Shown here in pieces: positions 1-5,533 of a stretch of 5,641 nucleotides of DNA. The first letter of the stretch is position 1; each line of letters starts with the position of its first letter. The translations under genes and the position numbers were made by a program. The notes below the pieces were generated by a model. That model was not told the DNA's origin. It made no database searches and was given only the letters and a program-made list of their open reading frames with translations. The DNA comes from an uncultured Bacilli bacterium (GTDB lineage Bacteria; Bacillota_I; Bacilli_A; RFN20; CAG-826), in NCBI GenBank assembly GCA_944358755.1, contig CALVRY010000074.1:1-5641 (forward strand), in the 5' to 3' direction.

Positions 1-834
1 AAAGAAATAAACCGTGGGAAAGTTGTCGTTTTTAAGAGCAAATCTTTAAAAAATTTCAAGTTTGCTTTTGAAATTGGTCCATTAGAAGTTTTTGGAGATA
101 TGGTTGAATGCCCTGCAGTTGGCAAAATTGGGGATGATTATATCTTGGTATATTCTTATATTGAAAAAATAAAAGATAAGGATTTACACAAAACTGGTTA
201 TCTAGTCTTAAATATGGATTTAGAAAATGATTATTTTGCGATTCTTAAATGCGGAAAAATGGATAATTCATTAGATTTTTATGCTCCACAACTATTTGTT
301 ACAAAAGATAACGAATTAGGTCTTATTTCTTGGTTTAATTCATGGGACTATAAACCAATTGAACAAGAAAATAATATTAATTCTTGTGGTTTATTTACTT
401 ATCCAAGAATTTTATCTATAGATCACGGTCTTATTGTTCAAAAACCATATAAAGAAATAATGAAAAAGGTTAAAAGACAATATCAATATGATAATGGTTT
501 AATTCCAACGGTAAGTTTAATTAAATTGCTAGCATTTGATGAGTTTAAAATCGATTTTGTTGATGAAAACAATGATAAGAAATTAGAGATTCTTTATTTT
601 AAGAACAAGATTTACTTAAAAACTAACCAGATCGTTTCGGAATCTATCTATAAATATAAAGATTTAACATTATTAATTATGTTAGATAAAACTTCGTGTG
701 AAATTTTTGTAAATCATGGCAAAGAAACAATCAGTAGAAGAGTTTATTTCAATGCTTCTAAAGTCAAGTTAAACATTACAAAAAGAGAGCATATCAGCAA
801 TTTATTGATTGCAGAGTTAAATTTTGATGAATAA
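1..834 (+). CDS. Sucrose-6-phosphate hydrolase (GH32 family), 5'-truncated by window edge
   Basis: The reading frame is open from base 1, so the start lies outside the window; 277 codons plus TAA are present. The fragment opens in the GH32 beta-propeller with 'GKVVVFKSKSLKNF', the family's strand before the catalytic region. It then has M-V-E-C-P (codons 34-38), the EC motif whose Glu (codon 36, bases 106-108) is the acid/base catalyst. 'DFYAPQLF' and 'LISWFNSWD' follow as in sucrases. The C-terminal beta-sandwich ends with the typical 'CEIFVNHGKETISRRVYF'. The nucleophile motif (NDP) and RDP motif must lie upstream. Family knowledge: such cytoplasmic enzymes (ScrB/SacA) split PTS-imported sucrose-6-phosphate into glucose-6-phosphate and fructose. 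The residue before Glu is Val, where most sucrases have Trp or Tyr. Activity on another beta-fructoside is possible. The 3' end overlaps the next gene by 8 nt, suggesting one operon. Confidence 0.9.
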   Translation, partial: KEINRGKVVVFKSKSLKNFKFAFEIGPLEVFGDMVECPAVGKIGDDYILVYSYIEKIKDKDLHKTGYLVLNMDLENDYFAILKCGKMDNSLDFYAPQLFVTKDNELGLISWFNSWDYKPIEQENNINSCGLFTYPRILSIDHGLIVQKPYKEIMKKVKRQYQYDNGLIPTVSLIKLLAFDEFKIDFVDENNDKKLEILYFKNKIYLKTNQIVSESIYKYKDLTLLIMLDKTSCEIFVNHGKETISRRVYFNASKVKLNITKREHISNLLIAELNFDE

Positions 835-3289
835 TTATAAAAAAGGATTAAGTTATCAAGAAATAGAACTTCTAAAAAAAGAAGGTAGAGACAATAAAAG
901 AGAAAAAGTTAAAGGTAAGAGTCATTTTAGGATCATATTTGAGAGCTTTTTCACATTTTTTAATGTAATTTTATATTTGTTGGCTATAATTTTTGCTTTA
1001 TTTCAAATTTTTTATCCTAATGGAATTAAATATGTACCAATTACGAAATATGGCTTCTTATTCGTGATATTTTTTAATGCTATGTGTAGCATAATTTCCC
1101 AAGAAGCATCTAAACATACTCTTGAAAAAATGAAGTTAATTTCTGACCCTTTGTCACTTGTAATCAGAGAAGGTAAAGAGGAAAAAGTACCTATAGAAGA
1201 AATTGTTGAAGGGGACACTGTTATATTAAAAAGCGGAAATGAAGTGCCTTGTGATTTGATTTTAAAAGAAGGCGAATTAATCGTTAATGAAAGCAATTTA
1301 ACTGGCGAAGGCAGACCAATTATTAAAAAAGTAGGTGATTCTGTTCTTTCTGGTAGTTTTGTGGTTAGTGGATACGGATTACTTACTGCTGAAAAGGTCG
1401 GTAAAGAGACCTATATTGCTAAACTTGAAAATGAAATTAGTAAAATTACCAAGAAAAAATCTGAATTATTGATAAATATTCGTAAAATTATTGGAATTTT
1501 ACTTATATGCATAATTCCTGTTGTGTTATGCGTAGGCTTGAAAATTTATTATATCGGAACTTCATTAACGGGTGGAGAACATTGGGTTTTTACTCCGGAT
1601 ATTTTAACAAAATGTGCAGCTAGTTTAGTTGGAATGATTCCGATTGGAATGATTCTTCTTTCTTCAATTACACTTTCTACGTCAATCGTAAAACTTTATA
1701 AACATAAAACTATGGTTCAAGAACTTTATGCTATTGAAAACTTATCTCATGTTGATACGTTGTGTCTAGATAAAACAGGTACCCTTACAACTCAGGAGTT
1801 TTTATTTAAAAACCTTGTAAAACTCAATGATTTTGATGAAAAAAGTGTATTACCTTCTTATTTATATGCAATGAAAGACAACAATAAAACCGGGGAAGCT
1901 TTGGTGGAAGAATTTGGCGCAAAAGAAATTTTAAAGGCAAATAAGGCACAGCCATTTTCTTCAAAGACTAAATTTAGTGAAGTTCAATTTGAAGGTGGTG
2001 AAATTTATAGAATGGGAGCACCTGAATTTATTTTTCATTCGGAAGATAGTAAGAAAAAAGCTTTAGAAATTGCAAAAGAAGGTTATAGGGTAATTGGCTT
2101 CGCTAATGAAAAAGAAGATTTAGCAATCTTGGTTTTAGAAGACGAATTAAGAAAAGGAATAAAAGAAACGATATCATTTTTTAACGATTTACATATATCG
2201 ATAAAAATAATAAGCGGCGACAATACTTTAACAGTAAGTAAGATTGCTGGATTTGCTGGCGTTAAAGATTCTGAAAAATACATTTCAATGGAAAATGTAA
2301 AATTAGAGGAAATTGAGGAAATTTGTGAAAAGTATACAATTTTTGGAAGAACTAGACCTGAGCAAAAACAAGAAATTATTCGTTGTCTGCAAAATAAGAA
2401 TCACAAAGTTGGATATGTTGGCGATGGCGTTAATGATACAACAAGTTTAAGACAAGCCGATTGTTCGATTGCGATGAATAATGGAGCTGATTCTGCAAAA
2501 GCAGTGAGTGATGTTATTTTGCTTGATAATAATTTCTCGCACTTACCTTTGGTTTTTCAAGAAGGAAGAAGAGTGGTTTCTAACATTATGAGATCTGTTT
2601 TGCTATTCTTAACCAAATCTTTCTTTATTGGAACATTTTCAATATTAAGTGTTTTTATGGCAACAGGATTGCCAATTGAAATCGAATCTATTTATATCTA
2701 TGAATTTATTTCAATTGCACTTTGTGGATTCTTGCTCTCAATTCAAAATACAAAACCTGAACCTATTAAAGGAAACTTTGTCATAAACGTTATTTCAAAA
2801 TCTATCGTTTTTGGTTTGTTATTAACAATATCTGGTTTGATACCAGTTATATTGAACGCCGTCGTGCCACAAGGTATTGAACATTGGGAATCACTTATAG
2901 TAATTAACATTACAATTAGTGGATTATTTGTTCTTCTTTATATATGTAAACCATTTTCAACTTATACAACAGGGGTCGCACTAGTTGGGGTATCATTGTC
3001 CATTCTTTTGGCCATGGCTTTCCCGGATGTATTCTTAAATCCAGGATATTTAAAACAAGCCGATAATTTATCAGAGCAATTTGGTCTAATCTTTAACGAT
3101 TTCTTTAATATGAGTTTGTTTATTAGCTTTAAAGAATATGAGTGGTTAATAGTTGATTTATATATAATTGTTTGTCCATTTATCCTTTGGGGTTTGCTTG
3201 CTTTAAGAAAATTAATTATTAAAAATAAAGAAAAGGTTTTATCTATTTTTAAATCAATAAAAATAGTCAAAAATAAAGAAAAAATGTAA
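827..3289 (+). CDS. P-type cation-translocating ATPase, CtpE/Exp7-like
   Basis: This is an 820-residue membrane ion pump driven by ATP. Counting from ATG 827, the actuator domain carries TGE at 159-161. Phosphorylated Asp315 lies in DKTGTLT, GAPE of the nucleotide domain is at 397-400, and the hinge motif GDGVND is at 532-537. Hydrophobic pairs precede the actuator domain (about 35-95) and the P domain (about 219-290). Further membrane segments from about 590 to 805 give a likely ten-helix plan. 'MVQELYAIENLSHVDTLCLDKTG' resembles the CtpE/Exp7 branch rather than heavy-metal pumps, and no CxxC metal-binding domain is present. CtpE of Mycobacterium has been linked to calcium uptake; substrate here is inferred only. 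TM4 reads P272-I-G-M, without the Glu seen in P2 pumps. A TTG at 824 is in frame, but ATG 827 is the better start. No clear SD is visible, so coupling to the upstream gene is likely. Confidence 0.9.
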   Translation: MNNYKKGLSYQEIELLKKEGRDNKREKVKGKSHFRIIFESFFTFFNVILYLLAIIFALFQIFYPNGIKYVPITKYGFLFVIFFNAMCSIISQEASKHTLEKMKLISDPLSLVIREGKEEKVPIEEIVEGDTVILKSGNEVPCDLILKEGELIVNESNLTGEGRPIIKKVGDSVLSGSFVVSGYGLLTAEKVGKETYIAKLENEISKITKKKSELLINIRKIIGILLICIIPVVLCVGLKIYYIGTSLTGGEHWVFTPDILTKCAASLVGMIPIGMILLSSITLSTSIVKLYKHKTMVQELYAIENLSHVDTLCLDKTGTLTTQEFLFKNLVKLNDFDEKSVLPSYLYAMKDNNKTGEALVEEFGAKEILKANKAQPFSSKTKFSEVQFEGGEIYRMGAPEFIFHSEDSKKKALEIAKEGYRVIGFANEKEDLAILVLEDELRKGIKETISFFNDLHISIKIISGDNTLTVSKIAGFAGVKDSEKYISMENVKLEEIEEICEKYTIFGRTRPEQKQEIIRCLQNKNHKVGYVGDGVNDTTSLRQADCSIAMNNGADSAKAVSDVILLDNNFSHLPLVFQEGRRVVSNIMRSVLLFLTKSFFIGTFSILSVFMATGLPIEIESIYIYEFISIALCGFLLSIQNTKPEPIKGNFVINVISKSIVFGLLLTISGLIPVILNAVVPQGIEHWESLIVINITISGLFVLLYICKPFSTYTTGVALVGVSLSILLAMAFPDVFLNPGYLKQADNLSEQFGLIFNDFFNMSLFISFKEYEWLIVDLYIIVCPFILWGLLALRKLIIKNKEKVLSIFKSIKIVKNKEKM

Positions 3290-3298
3290 ACACTTTCA
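3285..3298 (+). promoter_or_regulatory. cre-like site 1 (CcpA/LacI-type operator), imperfect
   Basis: TGTAAACACTTTCA matches the catabolite-responsive-element consensus TGWAARCGYTWWCA at 13 of 14 positions; the central CG is CA. It overlaps the stop codon of the ATPase gene (TAA 3287-3289). It lies 78 bp upstream of a full-consensus cre site. It may act on the small-gene promoter downstream or as a roadblock for read-through from the sucrose/ATPase operon. The role is inferred from consensus match only. Confidence 0.5.
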
Positions 3299-3325
3299 TA
3301 AATAAAAAGTTTCGTTCGAAATATC

Positions 3326-3347
3326 ACGATAATTATCGAATTTTTTA
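3326..3347 (+). repeat. Palindrome-bearing direct repeat, copy 1
   Basis: This 22-nt unit contains the perfect 12-bp palindrome CGATAATTATCG (3327-3338) followed by AA and six Ts. The same unit recurs at 3378-3399 with one difference. The 52-bp offset is close to five helical turns, so both palindromes would face the same side of the DNA. That fits a paired binding site for a dimeric regulator. The trailing T-run also resembles a weak terminator, but the six-pair AU-rich arm without a loop would be a poor hairpin. Confidence 0.7.
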
Positions 3348-3362
3348 AATTTTCATAGTTTA

Positions 3363-3376
3363 TGAAAGCGTTTTCA
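3363..3376 (+). promoter_or_regulatory. cre site 2 (CcpA/LacI-type operator), full consensus
   Basis: TGAAAGCGTTTTCA fits every position of TGWAARCGYTWWCA and sits within a longer inverted repeat with perfect 7-bp arms (TATGAAA / TTTCATA, 3361-3378). Its centre is about 68 bp upstream of the predicted transcription start of the 46-residue gene, directly beside palindrome copy 2. In Bacillus, cre sites upstream of the -35 box can mediate CcpA activation (as at ackA), while sites overlapping promoters repress. A local LacI-family regulator such as a ScrR could also use it. Confidence 0.7.
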
Positions 3377-3399
3377 TACGATAATTATCGTATTTTTTA
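3376..3399 (+). repeat. Palindrome-bearing direct repeat, copy 2 (18-bp perfect palindrome)
   Basis: ATACGATAATTATCGTAT (3376-3393) is a perfect 18-bp palindrome. It contains the same 12-bp core as copy 1 and is followed by the same T6A tail (3393-3399). It ends about 10 bp before the predicted -35 box (3404), so it is well placed as an operator for an activator or repressor of the small gene. As RNA it could form a 7-bp stem with an AATT loop and a U-tract, a weak terminator for read-through from the ATPase gene. I cannot separate the two roles from sequence. Confidence 0.7.
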
Positions 3400-3403
3400 T
3401 CAC

Positions 3404-3431
3404 TTTACACTTTTTATTTTCATTGTATTAT
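3404..3431 (+). promoter_or_regulatory. Predicted sigma-A-type promoter for the 46-residue gene
   Basis: The -35 box TTTACA (3404-3409) and -10 box TATTAT (3426-3431) are separated by 16 bp. The predicted start is near 3438, leaving a leader of about 20 nt that contains the SD. The promoter lies immediately downstream of cre site 2 and palindrome copy 2, which suggests regulated transcription independent of the ATPase operon. Confidence 0.6.
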
Positions 3432-3441
3432 GTAGTTGTTC

Positions 3442-3448
3442 AAGGAGG
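3442..3448 (+). promoter_or_regulatory. Strong Shine-Dalgarno that fixes the start of the small gene
   Basis: AAGGAGG ends 9 nt before ATG 3458. It decides between this start and two other in-frame ATGs: 3362, which overlaps the cre site and precedes the promoter, and 3476, which has no SD. The three preceding and following complete genes lack comparable sites. Confidence 0.85.
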
Positions 3449-3457
3449 AACAACGAT

Positions 3458-3598
3458 ATGAAAGAAAAAGAATTAATGAATGAATACGAACAAGAGAGAA
3501 ACGAAGAAAAAGAAAGTTCCAGAAAAGACTTCTATGGTTATGATCAAGATTTAAAAGAAGGTTACTTCATCGGTGACTTTAGATCATTCCTTAGATAA
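3458..3598 (+). CDS. Small charged protein of unknown function (46 residues)
   Basis: I do not recognise this protein. It starts at ATG 3458 behind AAGGAGG and encodes 46 residues ending in TAA. The first half is almost entirely charged or polar (MKEKELMNEYEQERNEEK) and probably helical. The second half is aromatic and acidic ('DFYGYDQDLKEGYFIGDF') and ends in RSFLR. There is no membrane segment, signal peptide, cysteine or metal motif from this start, so a soluble cytoplasmic protein is expected. An in-frame extension to ATG 3362 would add a hydrophobic stretch ending in LCSC that mimics a lipobox. However, that extension runs through the operator palindromes and predicted promoter and has no SD. 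The gene has its own promoter, cre and palindromic sites upstream, and a hairpin terminator 38 bp after its stop. This layout argues for a real, regulated gene. Possible roles such as a small regulator or a binding partner of a larger protein are unsupported guesses. Confidence 0.65.
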   Translation: MKEKELMNEYEQERNEEKESSRKDFYGYDQDLKEGYFIGDFRSFLR

Positions 3599-3703
3599 TT
3601 AAATTGCTTTTATAGATTTATCCTTCTATATAAAGAAAGCCACTCCCTAAATAGGTATCGCACTACCTTACAAGTGGCTTTTTCTTTTGTAAAATCTAAG
3701 GAA
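3587..3703 (+). other. Structured 3' element enclosed by a 10-bp inverted repeat
   Basis: TTCCTTAGAT (3587-3596), which covers the small gene's last codons and the first base of its stop, is the exact reverse complement of ATCTAAGGAA (3694-3703). Between them are a hairpin TATAGA/TCTATA (3611-3616 with 3625-3630) and the nested terminator hairpin at 3636-3681. An RNA of this region could fold as a closed junction with two arms. A chance 10-bp match in AT-rich DNA is not negligible, so this is a candidate structure, not an identified RNA family. Confidence 0.35.
3636..3688 (+). terminator. Intrinsic terminator with nested hairpin after the small gene
   Basis: AAAGCCACT (3636-3644) pairs perfectly with AGTGGCTTT (3673-3681), followed by a T-rich tract (TTTTTCTTTT, 3679-3688). 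The 28-nt loop is itself structured: AGGTA (3653-3657) pairs with TACCT (3664-3668) around a six-base loop. The complement also gives a stem followed by a T-rich tract, so it could terminate transcription in both directions. It separates the small gene from the hlyIII-type gene. Confidence 0.75.
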
Positions 3704-3777
3704 AATTTATCAAATTTCCTAGGAAAAAACGAAAAAATAGAATAGCTGTGAAAACTTTTACCAGTTTTCGTGAAAAC
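3699..3777 (+). repeat. Palindromes and short repeats upstream of the HlyIII gene
   Basis: Positions 3715-3726 are the perfect 12-bp palindrome TTTCCTAGGAAA. Another AGGAAA at 3699-3704 can also pair with the TTTCCT half. Further on, GAAAACT (3750-3756) and AGTTTTC (3763-3769) form an inverted repeat. GTGAAAAC occurs twice 22 bp apart (3748-3755 and 3770-3777), about two helical turns. These could be operator sites for the downstream gene, but I recognise no known consensus. Confidence 0.4.
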
Positions 3778-3823
3778 ATTATTTTGTACCATTAATTTTT
3801 CTTTTGTTTTTCATTTAAATATT

Positions 3824-3829
3824 TATAAT
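3824..3829 (+). promoter_or_regulatory. Possible -10 box giving a leaderless or near-leaderless transcript
   Basis: TATAAT ends 7 nt before ATG 3837, which would place the transcription start at or next to the start codon. No convincing -35 box lies 15-18 bp upstream (TTTTGT or CTTTTG at best), and there is no TGn extension. In DNA this AT-rich a TATAAT can arise by chance, so this is tentative. Confidence 0.35.
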
Positions 3830-3836
3830 TTTAGTT

Positions 3837-4553
3837 ATGGCTGTTAGAGATATTGAATTACCAAACTATAGATTATCACATGAGCTATGGAATTCGATAA
3901 GTCATGGACTTACAGGACTTTTTGGAATCATTGCTCTAGTTTTAATGATGTGTAAAATCGGGGGAGTTTATAAACCAGGAGGAATGCATATTGCGATAAA
4001 CGATCCATATGCATATGTAAGCTGTGCAATTTATGGACTTGCAATTATTGTTTGCATGACGATTTCTTGTATTTATCATGCTCTCGCTAAAAACAATGGC
4101 AAAAGAGTTCTAAGAGTACTCGACCATGATTTTGTATTTTTCTTGGTAGCTGGGACTTACACACCTTTTTGTTTAATCACAATGAGAGAATTACCACTTT
4201 GGGGTTTAGATAATACATATTGGAGTGGTTGGCTTATTTTTGCTCTTGTTTGGGCTCTTATTGCTTTAGGCATAACCATGAACTCAGTAAATATTAAAAA
4301 ATTTGGCGCTTTATCAATGAGCATTTACATTTGTGCTGGTTGGTTAATTATTTTAAATTTCTTAGAACTTTACAATAAACTTGGTATGCCAGGCTTTATT
4401 CTTTTGTTAGTTGGCGGAATCTCTTTTTCGGTTGGTGCTATTTTATATGGAATTGGTAAAAAACACAGTGTTTGGCGGCATACAGTTTTCCATTTCTTTG
4501 TCTCGGCTGGAATTGTTTTACAATTTTTGAGTGTTTATTTATTTGTTCTTTAA
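3837..4553 (+). CDS. Hemolysin III / PAQR-type seven-helix membrane protein
   Basis: This is a 238-residue membrane protein of the HlyIII (YqfA/YplQ-like) branch of the PAQR superfamily. It starts with the family-typical 'LPNYRLSHELWNSISHG'. It has S77-CIY-H81 in the second helix region, D96-H97 followed by 'FFLVAGTYTPF', and H215-xxx-H219 in the last helix. By analogy with PAQR structures, H81, H215 and H219 would bind zinc near the membrane and S77 and D96 would complete the site, suggesting a lipid amidohydrolase-like activity. The hemolysin name comes from a Bacillus cereus homologue and does not show that this protein is a toxin. Seven hydrophobic segments are visible. The loop after helix 1 (about 40-60, with 'GGVYKPGG') looks long for the family. 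No SD precedes the ATG and TAA at 3816-3818 blocks upstream extension, so the start is secure although its initiation is unusual. The gene is probably co-transcribed with the phosphatase gene 8 nt downstream. Confidence 0.9.
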   Translation: MAVRDIELPNYRLSHELWNSISHGLTGLFGIIALVLMMCKIGGVYKPGGMHIAINDPYAYVSCAIYGLAIIVCMTISCIYHALAKNNGKRVLRVLDHDFVFFLVAGTYTPFCLITMRELPLWGLDNTYWSGWLIFALVWALIALGITMNSVNIKKFGALSMSIYICAGWLIILNFLELYNKLGMPGFILLLVGGISFSVGAILYGIGKKHSVWRHTVFHFFVSAGIVLQFLSVYLFVL

Positions 4554-4561
4554 TTGAAAAT

Positions 4562-5383
4562 ATGAATAAATTAATTTCAAATTATCATACACATACCTAT
4601 AGATGTGGACACGCTTTACCAAATCCGGATGAGGATTATGTTTTAAAAGCGATTGAACTTGGTTATAAAAACCTTGGATTTTCAGACCATGCACCATTTA
4701 AAGACATTATTCACCCTGGAATGAGGATGATTTTTCAAAATGATTTTAAAGATTATCGCGATTCAATCCTTCATTTAAAAGAAAAATATAAAGATAAAAT
4801 TAACATTTTTTTAGGCTTAGAAATTGAGTATATGCCTAGGTATGAAAATTACTACAAAGAACTTTTAAACGATTACAAGTTAGATTATTTAATTGTTGGA
4901 CAACATTTAACTTATGATGAAAATAGATATCCTGTTTTCTATCAAAGATTTAATGATGATTTTGAAGGCGCAAGGCGTTATGCAAATGATTTAATTGCTG
5001 CTATTAATTCTGGTTTCTTTTCTTATGTTTGTCATCCGGATTTATTTTTAAATCATATTCAAACTTTAACTCCAGAAGTAGAACAAATTTTTGAAGATAT
5101 TGCTTTAGCTGCAAAAAAGAAAGATATACCTTTAGAAATTAATATAAACGGTGAAACTAATAATAAATTTCTACCTTTAAAATATGGTTGTTTTCATTAT
5201 CCAGACATTAATTTCTTTAAAACCGCTAAAAAAATAGGATGTAAATTTATTTTTGGCGTTGATGCACATGCTCCATTTGATTTTGACAAAATTGATTACG
5301 ATTACTTTGATAAGTTTCTTAAGGAAACGGGAATTTCTGAAGAAGAAGTATTAAAAGATTTAAAGTTTATTAAAAGACCATAA
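4562..5383 (+). CDS. HisJ-type histidinol-phosphatase, PHP family
   Basis: This is a 273-residue metal-dependent phosphatase of the PHP fold, about the usual HisJ length. All expected metal-ligand motifs are present: H9-T-H11 with H17, 'FSDH' (D42, H43), E87 in 'GLEIEY', H115 in 'VGQH', H158 in 'CHPD', E192 in 'LEININGE', and D234-A-H236. HisJ (EC 3.1.3.15) removes phosphate from L-histidinol phosphate in histidine synthesis in Bacillus-type bacteria. No other his gene is in the window. In a histidine auxotroph it might act on another phosphorylated metabolite. ATG 4562 is chosen because it places the H-x-H motif at residue 9, as in the family. An in-frame ATG at 4472 would lie inside the HlyIII gene and add 30 unrelated residues. 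There is no SD, so translation may rely on reinitiation after the upstream stop. Confidence 0.88.
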   Translation: MNKLISNYHTHTYRCGHALPNPDEDYVLKAIELGYKNLGFSDHAPFKDIIHPGMRMIFQNDFKDYRDSILHLKEKYKDKINIFLGLEIEYMPRYENYYKELLNDYKLDYLIVGQHLTYDENRYPVFYQRFNDDFEGARRYANDLIAAINSGFFSYVCHPDLFLNHIQTLTPEVEQIFEDIALAAKKKDIPLEININGETNNKFLPLKYGCFHYPDINFFKTAKKIGCKFIFGVDAHAPFDFDKIDYDYFDKFLKETGISEEEVLKDLKFIKRP

Positions 5384-5412
5384 TTTTTATAAATAAATAT
5401 AAAACTAGATGT

Positions 5413-5455
5413 AAAAGAAATCTCAATTTGATTATTTCAAAGAGATTTCTTTTTT
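5413..5455 (+). terminator. Intrinsic terminator after the HisJ-type gene
   Basis: AAAAGAAATCTC (5413-5424) pairs perfectly over 12 bp with GAGATTTCTTTT (5442-5453), followed by more Ts. Within the loop, TTTGA (5428-5432) can pair with TCAAA (5437-5441), extending the stem. It ends the HlyIII-HisJ unit. It has the same nested-hairpin layout as the terminator at 3636-3688. Confidence 0.85.
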
Positions 5456-5533
5456 ATTTATTTGAATTTAATTTGATGAAACTTTTTAAGAAAAATTTAT
5501 CTCAATGAAATTAGAAAATAAACTTTAAAAAAA

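Noticed and set aside
2962..3327. 121-codon minus-strand reading frame opposite the ATPase 3' end
   Set aside because: It is antisense to a clearly coding P-type ATPase and its hydrophobic, Lys/Ile-rich composition reflects the complement of membrane helices. The same applies to the shorter antisense frames at 1012-1296 and 2083-2283.
3362..3457. N-terminal extension of the small protein to ATG 3362, giving a lipoprotein-like hydrophobic stretch ending in LCSC
   Set aside because: The extension has no SD, starts inside a full-consensus cre site, and runs through the 18-bp palindrome and a good promoter. A strong SD marks ATG 3458 instead.
3640..3694. Minus-strand small RNA from a TTGATA/TACAAA-like promoter reading into the hairpin
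   Set aside because: The -10 match is weak (4 of 6) and the hairpin is fully explained as the terminator of the plus-strand small gene. Transcript data would be needed to revive it.
3587..3703. MITE-like mobile element with 10-bp terminal inverted repeats
   Set aside because: No target-site duplication is visible at the ends, and one arm lies within the coding sequence and stop of the small gene. I list it only as a structured RNA candidate.
3610..3792. 60-codon minus-strand reading frame in the intergenic region
   Set aside because: It has no convincing SD, reads through the terminator hairpin and the palindromes, and has no recognisable domain. It is best explained as chance.
4472..4561. 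Upstream start for the HisJ-type gene adding 30 residues
   Set aside because: The added segment lies inside the HlyIII coding region in another frame and is unlike any PHP N-terminus. ATG 4562 puts H-x-H at the expected place.
5461..5533. Short ATG-initiated peptide (from 5475) and extra promoter in the AT-rich gap before CIRCE
   Set aside because: The frame is only about ten codons with no SD, and no -35/-10 pair stands out from the AT-rich background. I see nothing else in this stretch.
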